A DNA stretch of 64,000 nucleotides from Leucobacter celer subsp. astrifaciens (GTDB lineage Bacteria; Actinomycetota; Actinomycetes; Actinomycetales; Microbacteriaceae): NCBI RefSeq assembly GCF_001273835.1, contig NZ_JHEI01000150.1, positions 62,001-126,000 of the forward strand. Reading direction: 5' to 3'. The notes beneath the pieces were generated by a model. The model searched no databases and was not told the origin of the DNA. It was given only the letters and a program-made list of their open reading frames with translations. Positions 7,955 through 16,479 of the stretch are shown in pieces; within the stretch, counting starts at the first letter, position 1, and each line of letters starts with the position of its first letter. The position numbers and the translations under genes are program-made.

Positions 7955-8425
7955 CTACCGCGGCGTATCCAACCCCCACTGATCCGCCACCCGACCTTCA
8001 ACTTCATCCCAAGACCTGGCATCCCACTCGAACCGGGCCACGGCGCACGTCGGCATGTGCTCGATGCCGCCGCCCGATAGTCGTGCCGCAAGGTCGGAGA
8101 TCCCGGGGTTGTGCGCCACCACCATCACGGACGCTGCACCGGTCGCGACGGCCTTCGCCAGCAGCCTCGAACCCGGTGCGGCGTACAGCTCCGGATCGAG
8201 CTCAACCTCAACCCCCAGCGCCGCGCCGAACGCCCTGGCCGTGGTCCGCGCCCGTACGGCCGTGCTCGAGATGATGCGCTCCACTTCGATGCCCGACTGC
8301 GCGAGCCGCGCGGCCATCACGGGAGCGTCGCGCTCGCCCCGCCCGTTGAGCGGTCGCTCATGGTCGTCGAGTCCGGGATCGCCCCAGTCCGATTTCGCGT
8401 GCCGCACCAGGATGAGTTCGATCAT
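7955..8425 (-). CDS. SixA-type histidine phosphatase
   Basis: A 156-aa cytoplasmic phosphatase of the phosphoglycerate-mutase branch. The catalytic RHG-type motif is LVRHAKSDW at residues 6-14 (His 9 would be phosphorylated), followed by ERPLNGRGERDAP, SSTAVRARTTA and the second catalytic His in VMVVAHNPGISDLA. This arrangement and length match SixA/phosphohistidine phosphatases. The physiological substrate is unknown. Transcribed alone. Confidence 0.88.
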   Translation of the reverse strand: MIELILVRHAKSDWGDPGLDDHERPLNGRGERDAPVMAARLAQSGIEVERIISSTAVRARTTARAFGAALGVEVELDPELYAAPGSRLLAKAVATGAASVMVVAHNPGISDLAARLSGGGIEHMPTCAVARFEWDARSWDEVEGRVADQWGLDTPR

Positions 8426-8525
8426 CGTCTGCCTCCGCCGGGTCGCCTTCGAGTTCCTTGCAAGCGTACGGTCGCAACCCGGGCATTGCGTGGACGGGAG
8501 AGTGAACCGGGCGAACCGTTATTTA

Positions 8526-8570
8526 TTAGGACACGTTCTAAGAACCATAAGTTTACCTTGCGTGTCACGC
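8526..8570. promoter_or_regulatory. putative operator region upstream of the sugar-type ABC operon
   Basis: The 254-bp gap between divergent genes holds an imperfect dyad TTAGGACACGTTCTAA (8526-8541), then an exact dyad GCGTG-T-CACGC (8560-8570) in a locally AT-rich stretch. A GTGGGG/CCCCGC hairpin follows about 10 bp further on. The position, 110-150 bp before the binding-protein gene, suits regulator sites. The regulator is not identified. Confidence 0.4.
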
Positions 8571-8679
8571 GCGATTGTGGGGTGATGCCCCGCGTTTCTA
8601 AGCTGAACCCGTTCCGGCCCTGGCCGAAGCTCTCGAATGCTTCTCCGACTTCTCCGACCCCACGTGAGGTATCCCTAAT

Positions 8680-9726
8680 ATGTCTGTGCTCTCCACCGCC
8701 ACGAAAACCCTCGCGCTGATCGCGGCGACCGCGCTCCTCGTCACCGGCTGCAGCGTGAAGCAGGAGGGCGCATCGACCGCCTCCTCGACCTCCGCTGAGA
8801 AGAGCAGCTCCGCGAGCGCGTCCGCCGACGTGCCCTCGCTCGACGGCAAGACCATCGGCGTCGCCGCCAAGGATGTGGTGCGCGACTTCGGGCGCCTGAC
8901 CTACGAGGGCGTTCAGGACCGCGTCAAGGAGCTCGGCGGCAAGGTGGTCGCCACCCAGGCCGACGCGCAGGACGACAAGCACATCGCCAACGTCGAGAAC
9001 CTCATCAGCCAGGGCGTGGACGCCATCGTCGTGATCCTGGGCGACACCGTCACCCTCGAGCCGGCGCTGAAGAAGGCGCACGACGCGGGCATCCCGCTCT
9101 TCACGATCGACCACGCCAGCCCCTACTCGGTGAACAACATCGGTTCGGACAACTGGCAGATCGGCTCGACGCTCGCCCGCACGCTCGCCGAGGACATCGG
9201 AGGAGAAGGCGAGGTGCTGGTGTTCAACGGCTTCTACGATGTCGTGCCCTGCCAGATCCGCTACGACGAGTTCAAGCTCGTGCTCAAGAACTACCCCGGC
9301 ATCAAGACCATCGAGCCCGAGCTGCAGGACGTGTACGAGGGCACCATCGAGCACGCCAAGAATCAGGTGACCGATGTGCTGACGCGTCTCTCCGAGGATG
9401 AGATCGACGCCGTGTGGTCCTGCTGGGATCTCCCCTCGATCGGTGCTGCGCAGGCGATCGACGCGGCCGGCCGCGACGTCAAGGTCTACGGCGTCGACGC
9501 CGAGCCGGGGGCCCTGGACCTGATCGCGGATCCCGAGTCCAGCTTCCAGTTCACGGTTGCGCAGCAGCCCTCGCTCTTCGGCACCACCTCGGCCGACAAC
9601 GTCGCCCGCTACCTGGGTGGCCAGGAGGACGAAGTGCCGCTGAGCACCTACCTCGAGGCGGTCTTCATCGACAAGTCCAACGTCAACGAGAAGCGCGAGG
9701 AACTGGGTCTTGTCGGCGCGGAGTAG
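8680..9726 (+). CDS. sugar-type ABC transporter substrate-binding lipoprotein (RbsB-like)
   Basis: A 348-aa secreted lipoprotein of the periplasmic-binding-protein/LacI fold. The signal peptide ends in VTGC (Cys about 24), followed by a long Ser/Ala/Thr linker to about residue 55. The two-lobe body shows GVAAKDVVRDFGRLTYEGVQ, QGVDAIVVILGD, PLFTIDHASPYSVNNIGSDNWQIGS, and IDAVWSCWDLPSIGAAQAIDAAG in the second lobe. These are hallmarks of ribose/autoinducer/xylose-type binders. Ligands in this family include sugars, polyols and AI-2; the linked monooxygenase genes leave room for a non-sugar ligand. First gene of a four-gene transport operon; the next gene overlaps its end. Confidence 0.88.
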   Translation: MSVLSTATKTLALIAATALLVTGCSVKQEGASTASSTSAEKSSSASASADVPSLDGKTIGVAAKDVVRDFGRLTYEGVQDRVKELGGKVVATQADAQDDKHIANVENLISQGVDAIVVILGDTVTLEPALKKAHDAGIPLFTIDHASPYSVNNIGSDNWQIGSTLARTLAEDIGGEGEVLVFNGFYDVVPCQIRYDEFKLVLKNYPGIKTIEPELQDVYEGTIEHAKNQVTDVLTRLSEDEIDAVWSCWDLPSIGAAQAIDAAGRDVKVYGVDAEPGALDLIADPESSFQFTVAQQPSLFGTTSADNVARYLGGQEDEVPLSTYLEAVFIDKSNVNEKREELGLVGAE

Positions 9727-11296
9727 CGCTCTTCTGCCGCAGGAGGCCACGGGTGCGGGCGGGCGATCTGCCCCGCCCGCGGTGCTCCAGATGCGCGGCA
9801 TTGACAAGCGCTTCGGCCGGGTGGAGGTGCTCTCGCAGATCGACCTCGACGTCCGCGCCGGCGAGATCGTCGCGCTGCTCGGGGAGAACGGTGCGGGCAA
9901 GTCCACGCTGATCAAGGTGCTCACGGGGCTCTACGCTCGGGACGCCGGAGAGATCCGCGTCGACGGCGAGCCCGCCGAGATCTCGACGCCGGCTGATGCC
10001 GAGGCGCTCGGGATCCGGGTCATCCACCAGGATCGCCACCTCGCACCCCGGTTGACCGTGGCCGAGCAGTTCTTCCTCGGCTCCAGCTCGGCGCCGCGGT
10101 TCACCGGGCGCGGCATGTACGCCGAGGCGGAGCGCCGGCTGCGCGAACTGGTCGGGCTCGAGGTGTCTCCGCGCACCCTCGTGGACGATCTCACCGTGGC
10201 CGAGCAGCAGCAGCTGCAGATCGCCCAGGCCATCTCCGAGCGTCCGCGCGTGCTCGTGCTCGACGAACCGACCGCGCCGCTGGCCGCCGAGCAGGTCGAG
10301 CGGCTGTTCGCGACGATCGAGCGGCTGCGGGCCGACGGGGTCGCGATGATCTACATCTCCCACTACCTGCAGGAGGTGCAGCGCATCGCCGACCGGGTGG
10401 TGGTGCTGCGCAACGGGAGCAAGGTGGGGGAGCTCTCGCTGCAGGATCGCCGCACGGGCTCGCTCGACGACGTCGTCGAGTTGATGGTGGGGCACCAGGT
10501 CGACGAGTACGCGAGCGCTCGCCAGGGCGCCGCCTCGGCCGCGTCCGACGCCCCGGCGCTGCTGCAGATCGAGGAGCTGCGCGTCGCGGACCGCATCGAG
10601 AGCTTCTCGCTGCAGCTGCGCCCGGGCGAGGTGGTCGGCGTCACGGGTCTCGTGGGCTCCGGCGTCGAGGAGCTCGCCGGAGCCATCTCGGGGCTGTCCT
10701 CCCGCGGCGGCACCGTGCACCTCGACGGGAAGAGGGTCGCCTCACCGAGACAGTTCGTGGCGGCGGGCGGCGCGCACGTACCGGCGGATCGCCGACGCGA
10801 CGGTGTGCTGGTCACGCACACGGTGGACGAGAACCTGAGTTTCGCGGGGCTGGGCCGGGTGACCGGGCCCACGGGGCTGATCTCCCGCGGCAGGGAGCGT
10901 GCGCTCGGGAGGCGGATCATCGAGCGGCTGGGCATCCGGCCGGCTCGCGGATCCGCGACGGTGTCGACGCTGTCGGGAGGCAACCAGCAGAAGGTCGCCG
11001 TCGGCAAGTGGCTGGCCGCCGAGGCGCGGGTGTTCGTGCTCGACCAGCCGACCGCCGGGGTCGATATCGGCTCCCGCGAGCAGATCTACCAGGAGATCTC
11101 GACGCTGGTCGAAGCCGGTGCCGCGGTGCTGCTGATCAGCCTGGACCTGGAGGAGCTGCTCGGGCTCTCCGACCGGATCCTGGTGCTCTATCGGGGGCGG
11201 ATCACGGCGGAGCTGCCCAACGAGGAGTTGGGGGCGGAGCAGGTGCTCGCGTTCTCGTCCGGAGCCGCAACGGTGAACGAGGAGTATCAGATATGA
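9710..11296 (+). CDS. ABC transporter double ATP-binding protein (RbsA/MglA-like)
   Basis: Cytoplasmic tandem ATPase (528 aa). The first cassette has Walker A GENGAGKST and Walker B VLVLDEPTAPL; its signature region reads LTVAEQQQLQIAQ. The second cassette has a degenerate P-loop (GLVGSGVEEL), signature LSGGNQQKVAVGKWL and Walker B VFVLDQPTAGVD, the normal asymmetry of RbsA/MglA/XylG. I kept the TTG at 9710, which overlaps the binding-protein gene by 17 nt and has GAGGA about 8 nt upstream. The next in-frame starts (GTG 9781, ATG 9791) are close to the first beta strand and lack a ribosome site. Its stop overlaps the permease start by 4 nt. Confidence 0.87.
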   Translation: MSARSSALLPQEATGAGGRSAPPAVLQMRGIDKRFGRVEVLSQIDLDVRAGEIVALLGENGAGKSTLIKVLTGLYARDAGEIRVDGEPAEISTPADAEALGIRVIHQDRHLAPRLTVAEQFFLGSSSAPRFTGRGMYAEAERRLRELVGLEVSPRTLVDDLTVAEQQQLQIAQAISERPRVLVLDEPTAPLAAEQVERLFATIERLRADGVAMIYISHYLQEVQRIADRVVVLRNGSKVGELSLQDRRTGSLDDVVELMVGHQVDEYASARQGAASAASDAPALLQIEELRVADRIESFSLQLRPGEVVGVTGLVGSGVEELAGAISGLSSRGGTVHLDGKRVASPRQFVAAGGAHVPADRRRDGVLVTHTVDENLSFAGLGRVTGPTGLISRGRERALGRRIIERLGIRPARGSATVSTLSGGNQQKVAVGKWLAAEARVFVLDQPTAGVDIGSREQIYQEISTLVEAGAAVLLISLDLEELLGLSDRILVLYRGRITAELPNEELGAEQVLAFSSGAATVNEEYQI

Positions 11297-12306
11297 GTTC
11301 GAGCGCTGTGGCGGCGGATCCCGTCGCGATCCCGGCTCCTGAGCGGGTGAAACGACGCGGCACGCCGGCGTGGATCGGCGGCGTCGGGTACCTGATCGTG
11401 CTCGCGGAGATCGTGCTGTTCGCCCTGACCGCCCCGGGCTTCCTCGCCCCGTCGAATCTCGTGACCATGCTGACACAGGCCGCGGTCTACGCGATCGCGG
11501 CGTTCGGGCTCACGATCGTGGTGATCGTCGGCGGTGACGACGTCACCCGCGGCGGCATCGACCTCTCGATCGGCGCGACGCTCGGCTTCACGGGCGCGAT
11601 CGTCGCACTGCTGCTGCAGCAGGGCATCCCCTTCGCGGCGGCCGTCGGCATCGGGCTGCTGCTGGCCGCCACCGCGGGAGCGATCAACGGCGCGGTGATC
11701 GTAGCCGGCGTGCGACCGCTGCTCGTGACGCTGGCCACGATGTCGGCGCTGCTGAGCCTGACGATCGTGATCACCGACAACGTCAAGGTGGCGGTGAGCG
11801 ACGACGCCCTGATCTGGCTCCGGGACGGTTCGCTCTTCGGGGTGCCGGGCAGCGTTCTGCTGCTGCTGGTGATCTTCGCGGTGATCGTCGTGGTGATCGG
11901 GCGCACCCGCCTCGGGGTGAACGCGTACGCCGTCGGGCAGAACCCGCTCGCCGCGAAGATCGCCGGGCTCTCACCCGGACGATACGTCTTCGGCAGCTAC
12001 ATCGTCGCCGGCGTGCTGGCCGGGATCGCCGGCATCGCGATGACCGGCCGTCTTTCCGCCGCGCTGCCGGGCATCGGCGAGCAGGTGCTGATCGACATCC
12101 TGCTGGCCTCCTTCATGTCGATCGCCTTCTCGCGCCGCCTCGTGGTGACCGTGAGCGGCACGCTCTTCAGCGCGGTCTTCGTCGCCGTGCTCAACAACGG
12201 CTTCGTCTCGCTCGGCGTCGAGAGCCAGTGGGTCGGCATCACCAAGGGCGCGCTCATCCTCGTGGTGCTCGCGGTCGCGGCGGTCCGAGAACGGAAGGGG
12301 CGCTGA
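11293..12306 (+). CDS. ABC transporter permease 1 (RbsC-like)
   Basis: Inner-membrane permease (337 aa) of the BPD_transp_2 family, with 8-10 hydrophobic segments. It carries GGDDVTRGGIDLSIGATLGF, the RbsC-type substrate-path motif, and VNAYAVGQNPLAAKIAGLSPGRY, the ATPase-facing loop. The ATG at 11293 overlaps the ATPase stop (ATGA). It pairs with the second permease downstream, so the importer would have a heterodimeric membrane domain. Confidence 0.87.
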   Translation: MSSSAVAADPVAIPAPERVKRRGTPAWIGGVGYLIVLAEIVLFALTAPGFLAPSNLVTMLTQAAVYAIAAFGLTIVVIVGGDDVTRGGIDLSIGATLGFTGAIVALLLQQGIPFAAAVGIGLLLAATAGAINGAVIVAGVRPLLVTLATMSALLSLTIVITDNVKVAVSDDALIWLRDGSLFGVPGSVLLLLVIFAVIVVVIGRTRLGVNAYAVGQNPLAAKIAGLSPGRYVFGSYIVAGVLAGIAGIAMTGRLSAALPGIGEQVLIDILLASFMSIAFSRRLVVTVSGTLFSAVFVAVLNNGFVSLGVESQWVGITKGALILVVLAVAAVRERKGR

Positions 12307-12310
12307 CAGC

Positions 12311-13393
12311 GTGACCAATCAGACAACAGAGACCGATCAGGCAACAGAGACCGGCCAGGCAACACTGAGCCGGCCGGCGGATACGGCCCAGGCCGCGCCG
12401 GAGCGGCAGCTCGTCTCTCTCGCCGCCTCGCTGCCGCGTCTGCTGGCGCCCACGGCGCTGCTGCTGATCGTCCTGATCTTCTCGGTGCTCTCGCCGAAGT
12501 TCCTCAGCCTGGACAACCTCGTCGGGGTGCTCGGCCAGAACGCGCTGCTGCTGCTCGCGGCGACGGCGATGACCGTCATCGTGCGCGCGGGAGGCATCGA
12601 CCTGTCGATCGGCGTCGCGATCGATCTCGCGGCCTTCACCGCGGCCTTCCTGCTCTTCCAGGGCTACGTGGCCTGGTACGCGATCGTGTTCGCGATCGCG
12701 ACGGGGGCCGCGGTCGGCGTGGTCAATGCGTTCCTCATCATCGTGCTGAACATCCGCCCCTTCCTCGCGACGCTGAGCGTGTGGTTCATCGGCGCGGGAT
12801 TGCAGCTGCTGCTCACCGGCGGCGGATCGCCGATCTACCTCCCCGCCTCCCGGGTGCCCGAGGAGTTCGCCGCGCTCGGGAAGGGAGCGGTGCTCGGCGT
12901 CGCAGTGCCGTCACTGATCGCCGTCTTGGTGCTGCTGCTGGTCTGGGTGCTGCTGGAGCGCTCGCGCTGGGGCCGGGTGCTCACCGCAGCGGGAGAGCAG
13001 CCGATCGCGACGAGCATCGCCGGCCGGCTCACGCGCACCTCCCTTGCTGCGGCGTACGTGCTCGCGGGAGGGATCGCGGCGATCGCCGGGATCCTGCTCG
13101 CCTCGCGCAGCGACGGGTTCGTGGCCAACAGCGGGCAGCTCTACGTGCTCGACGCGATCGGCGCCGTGTTCATCGGTGCGACGCTCAGCCGCACCGGGCG
13201 GCCGCACCTCGTCGGCACACTCGTGGGCGTGCTCGTCTTCGCGCTGCTGAGCAACGGGATGAACCTCATCGGCCTGTCCTTCTACTGGCAGGGTCTGGCG
13301 CGGGGCGCCGTGCTGCTAGCCATCCTGCTGCTCGGCGTGCTGCTGAGCGCCGAGCGCTTCCAGCGCGTCGGGCGCGCGAGATCCGCTGCTTGA
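12311..13393 (+). CDS. ABC transporter permease 2 (RbsC-like)
   Basis: Second permease (360 aa) of the same importer, GTG start 4 nt after the previous stop. A hydrophilic Thr/Gln-rich N-terminus of about 40 residues, with the repeated TETDQATETGQAT, precedes the membrane part. Family motifs are RAGGIDLSIGVAIDLAAF and LTAAGEQPIATSIAGRLTRTS, with about nine hydrophobic segments. Last gene of the transport operon; a strong hairpin follows at 13466-13520 before the convergent monooxygenase gene. Confidence 0.87.
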   Translation: MTNQTTETDQATETGQATLSRPADTAQAAPERQLVSLAASLPRLLAPTALLLIVLIFSVLSPKFLSLDNLVGVLGQNALLLLAATAMTVIVRAGGIDLSIGVAIDLAAFTAAFLLFQGYVAWYAIVFAIATGAAVGVVNAFLIIVLNIRPFLATLSVWFIGAGLQLLLTGGGSPIYLPASRVPEEFAALGKGAVLGVAVPSLIAVLVLLLVWVLLERSRWGRVLTAAGEQPIATSIAGRLTRTSLAAAYVLAGGIAAIAGILLASRSDGFVANSGQLYVLDAIGAVFIGATLSRTGRPHLVGTLVGVLVFALLSNGMNLIGLSFYWQGLARGAVLLAILLLGVLLSAERFQRVGRARSAA

Positions 13394-13465
13394 CTCGTCC
13401 CACCCGTTGGCCGAGATTGCCGAAACCAGCTCTCTGATCCCCATAAAACCGTGACCCGCGTAGTT

Positions 13466-13520
13466 CGCGCGTCGGTAGTTGCTGTCTCGACGTCGTTTTG
13501 GCGACAACTACTGGCGCGCG
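13466..13520. terminator. long inverted repeat between convergent genes, probable bidirectional terminator
   Basis: Arms CGCGCGTCGGTAGTTG (13466-13481) and CAACTACTGGCGCGCG (13505-13520) pair at 14 of 16 positions across a 23-nt loop that contains GTTTT. It lies between the stops of the permease (13393) and the convergent monooxygenase (13556). There is no long T tract, so Rho involvement or another role for the dyad remains possible. Confidence 0.55.
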
Positions 13521-13555
13521 TTTCCAGCGGTCCGAGCCGTCTCGCGTTGCGCGCT

Positions 13556-14992
13556 TCAGCCGACCCGAGCAGGAAGCGGGCGGCCGGTTCCGGTGAAGTC
13601 GTCGATGGTCGAGAGGGGTCCGCCGACGCGGTATCGGGCACCGCGGTGATCCTCGGGCAGCCGATCCCCGGCGCCGAAGAGCTTGTTGCGCAGCGTGCCG
13701 GGTGCGTACTCGAGCGGGTAGGCTCCGCGGCGCTGCAATTCGGGGACGACGAACTCCACGACGTCCTCGAAGGATCCGGGGGTGACGGCGTACGCCAGGT
13801 TGAAGCCGTCGACGCCGGTCTCCTCGACGAGGCTCTGCAGCGTGTCGGCGACGGTGGCGGGGGAGCCGACGATCTTCGTGCCCTGGCCGCCGATCGCGCC
13901 CCACTCGGCGATGTCCCGCACAGTCCAGGTCTTGCCGTCCGGGTTCTCTGCCTGGAAGGCCGCCACGGCGGAGTGGATCGCGTTGCTCTGCACGTTGCCG
14001 ATCGGCTCGTCGAGGTCGTACTCGGAGAGGTCGATGCCCATCCAGCCCGACATGAAGGTGAGCACACCCTCGGTGCTCGAGTACGAGAGGTACTCCTCGT
14101 ACTTCGCCCGGGCCGCGGCGTCGGTCTCGTCGACCACGATGGTCGCCAGCAGGTAGATCTTGGCGGAGTCGGGACGGCGACCGGCGCGCACGAGCGCTTC
14201 GCGGATCGCCTCGACGTTCTTCTTCGCGAGCGCGCGCGTCGGCGCGCCGATGAAGATGGCCTCGGCGTTCTCCGCGGCGAAGGCGATGCCGCGGCTCGAT
14301 GCGCCGGCCTGGAAGATCACCGGCGTGCGCTGCGGCGAGGGCTCGGAGAGGTGGATGCCCGGCACGCGGAAGAACTCGCCCTGGTGGCCGATGTGGTGCA
14401 CGCGTTCGGGGTCGGCGAAGACGCCTCGCTCGACGTCGCGCACCACGGCGTCGTCCTCCCAGGATCCCTCGAGCAGCTTGTACACGACCTCCAGGTACTC
14501 GTCGGCCTGGTCGTATCGGCGGTCGTGCTCGAGCTGATCCTCCTGGCCCATGTTCTTCGCCGCCGAGGGGAGATAGCCGGTGACCACATTCCAGCCGACG
14601 CGGCCGCCGGTGAGGTGGTCGAGCGTGGAGAGTCTGCGGGCGAAGGGCGTGGGGTGCTCGAATGCGGTACCCGCGGTGATCCCGAAACCGACGTTCTCGG
14701 TCACCGCCGCCATCACGGCGGCGATCTGCAGCGGATCGTTCACCGGCACCTGGGCGCCGTTGCGGATGGCCGCGAGGTCGTTGCCGCCGAAGACGTCGTA
14801 GGTGCCGAGCACGTCGGCGATGAATACGCCGTCGAAGAGGCCGCGCTCGGCGATCCTCGCCAGCTCGGTCCAGTAGCCGATGTCCTTGTACCGCCAGGAT
14901 TGATCCGAGGGATGCCGCCAGAGCCCGGGGCTCTGGTGAGCCACGCAGTTCATGTCGAAGGCGTTGAAGCGGATCTGCGCGGGTGCGGTCAT
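13556..14992 (-). CDS. FMN-dependent monooxygenase, NtaA/SnaA/DszA family (LLM class)
   Basis: A bacterial-luciferase-fold monooxygenase (478 aa) that uses FMNH2 supplied by a reductase and O2, acting in the cytoplasm. Family marks: FNAFDMNCVAHQSPGLWRHP at the N-terminus, LARIAERGLFDGVFIADVLGTYDVF, TPFARRLSTLDHLTGGRVGWNVVTGYL, TPVIFQAGASSRGIAFAAENAEAIF, and a C-terminal RRGAYPLEYAPGTLRNKLFG. Known relatives oxidise nitrilotriacetate, pristinamycin, dibenzothiophene sulfone and other sulfones or thioethers. ATG 14992 is the start: it heads the family N-terminus, and residues upstream in frame are non-coding. It is divergent from two DszC-like flavoproteins and convergent with an importer, which suggests a joint pathway. 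No flavin reductase gene is visible nearby. Confidence 0.9.
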   Translation of the reverse strand: MTAPAQIRFNAFDMNCVAHQSPGLWRHPSDQSWRYKDIGYWTELARIAERGLFDGVFIADVLGTYDVFGGNDLAAIRNGAQVPVNDPLQIAAVMAAVTENVGFGITAGTAFEHPTPFARRLSTLDHLTGGRVGWNVVTGYLPSAAKNMGQEDQLEHDRRYDQADEYLEVVYKLLEGSWEDDAVVRDVERGVFADPERVHHIGHQGEFFRVPGIHLSEPSPQRTPVIFQAGASSRGIAFAAENAEAIFIGAPTRALAKKNVEAIREALVRAGRRPDSAKIYLLATIVVDETDAAARAKYEEYLSYSSTEGVLTFMSGWMGIDLSEYDLDEPIGNVQSNAIHSAVAAFQAENPDGKTWTVRDIAEWGAIGGQGTKIVGSPATVADTLQSLVEETGVDGFNLAYAVTPGSFEDVVEFVVPELQRRGAYPLEYAPGTLRNKLFGAGDRLPEDHRGARYRVGGPLSTIDDFTGTGRPLPARVG

Positions 14993-15074
14993 GGTTCTCC
15001 ATTCAGGGCGGCGTGGTCGTGCGGCGGCCGGGCACCGGTACTCCCATACTCGCAACTTTCGCCTCGCACCCCCG

Positions 15075-15084
15075 GCAACGTTGC
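15075..15084. promoter_or_regulatory. palindromic operator candidate in the divergent promoter region
   Basis: GCAACGTTGC is an exact 10-bp palindrome roughly midway between the divergent starts at 14992 and 15171, with related half-sites TGTTGC and CAACG just downstream. This is a likely site for a regulator controlling both directions. Inference from position and symmetry only. Confidence 0.4.
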
Positions 15085-15170
15085 TTACTGTTGCGGCCCT
15101 GTTTTCAACGTCGCCGCTGCTGTCGTTAGCCTGGCGGAACATTGTAGGCGCCCCATCGAAAGGGATCGAG

Positions 15171-16391
15171 ATGCTAGACGCCGTCGCGCGCAGTCACTGG
15201 ACCAGGAGCGCGAGCCCCGATGAGCTCGAGAAGTGGGAGTCGGTGGCCCGGGAGGTCGCGGCGCAGCTCGCAGTCGATGCGCTCGAACGGGACCGGGCGA
15301 ACCGGACCCCGCACGCCGAGGCCCAGATCCTGAAGGACTCGGGGCTGGTGACGCTGCTCGACCCCGAGGAGTTCGGCGGCGGCGGCGCGCACTGGGAGAC
15401 CGCGTTCGCGGTGGTGCGGATCCTCGCGCGGGTCGACGGCTCGATCGCCCAGCTGCTCGCGTACCACTACGTCAACGAGGCGCAGATCGTGCTCGCGGTG
15501 CCCAGCGCCGCGGATCGCGTGCGCTGGTTCACCGAGACGGTCGCGGGGCGCTGGGTGTGGGGCGACTCGGTCAACCCCACCGATCCCGACCTCACGCTCG
15601 TTCCGAGCGGTGACGGCTGGGTGCTCACCGGCAAGAAGCGCTACTCGACGGGTTCGGCCGTCGGAGACGTGCTGCTGGTGAACGCGCGGGTCACCCAGGG
15701 GCCGGATGAGGGGCGTGTGCTCGCCTTCGTGCTCGAGAACGGCCGCGAGGGCGTGGAGTACGTCGACGACTGGGACTTCCTCGGCCAGCGGCTGTCGTCG
15801 AGCAACTCGGTGATCTACCACGGCGTGCAGGTGCGCCCGGAGGACGTGCTCGGGTTCCTCACCGACGAGGCGTTCTCCTCGCTGGTGACCCCGGCGATCC
15901 AGCTCGCGTTCGGCAACTTCTACCTCGGCCTCGCCGAGGGGGTGCTCGAGCGTGCGCGGGAGATCACCCGCTCGCGCAAGAACGCCTGGTTCCTCTCCGA
16001 CGCGGATCTCTACCGGAACGATCCCTTCGTGCAGCGCCTGTTCGGAGACTTCGTCTCGCAGACCGCGGCGGTGGCCGCGCTCGCCGAGAAGCTCAACCGC
16101 CGCTTCGACGCCGTCGTGGCGCTGGGGCACGGGGTAACGCCGGAGATCCGCGGCGAGCTCGCGATCGAGATCGCGCAGCTGAAGGTCGTCTCCTCGGATC
16201 TCGCGACGGACGTGACCAGCCGCATCTTCGAAGCCACCGGTGCCAGCAGCACGGCGAGCAAGGTCGGCCTCGACCTGTTCTGGCGCAACGCCCGCACGCA
16301 CACGCTGCACGATCCGGTCGACTACAAGAAGCTCGAGGTCGGCGCGAACTACCTGAACGGCGCGCTGCAGCCGATCAGCCTCTACACCTGA
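15171..16391 (+). CDS. acyl-CoA-dehydrogenase-fold flavoprotein, DszC/SfnC-like (monooxygenase candidate 1)
   Basis: A 406-aa soluble flavoprotein. ATG 15171 has AAGGGA 6 nt upstream. Helical N-terminal domain, then LAYHYVNEAQIVLA, the beta domain GDGWVLTGKKRYSTGSAVGDVLLVNARV and EYVDDWDFLGQRLSSSNSVIYHGVQV, and a helical C-terminus with FEATGASSTASKVGLDLFWRNARTHTLHDPVDYKK. The last motif (WRNARTHTLHDP) is characteristic of the DszC/SfnC/DnmZ-type oxygenases rather than true fatty-acid acyl-CoA dehydrogenases. I infer an FMNH2-dependent monooxygenase, probably oxidising a sulfur or nitrogen atom. Followed 88 nt later by a paralogue. Confidence 0.85.
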   Translation: MLDAVARSHWTRSASPDELEKWESVAREVAAQLAVDALERDRANRTPHAEAQILKDSGLVTLLDPEEFGGGGAHWETAFAVVRILARVDGSIAQLLAYHYVNEAQIVLAVPSAADRVRWFTETVAGRWVWGDSVNPTDPDLTLVPSGDGWVLTGKKRYSTGSAVGDVLLVNARVTQGPDEGRVLAFVLENGREGVEYVDDWDFLGQRLSSSNSVIYHGVQVRPEDVLGFLTDEAFSSLVTPAIQLAFGNFYLGLAEGVLERAREITRSRKNAWFLSDADLYRNDPFVQRLFGDFVSQTAAVAALAEKLNRRFDAVVALGHGVTPEIRGELAIEIAQLKVVSSDLATDVTSRIFEATGASSTASKVGLDLFWRNARTHTLHDPVDYKKLEVGANYLNGALQPISLYT

Positions 16392-16479
16392 TCCCGATCC
16401 TGACCCCGATCCCGATCCGCCTGGCCGGCCTTCCGGCACCGCTGATCCCGATCCCTCGCCCTGACCCCTGGAATGGAAC

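Noticed and set aside
8560..8605. Riboswitch or attenuator before the sugar-type operon
   Set aside because: Two small hairpins are visible, but no conserved riboswitch core could be recognised; left as a possible operator only.
16392..16460. Runs of GATCCCGATCC-like units between the two DszC-like genes
   Set aside because: Irregular, imperfect and short; in GC-rich DNA this is not enough to call a repeat array or binding-site cluster.
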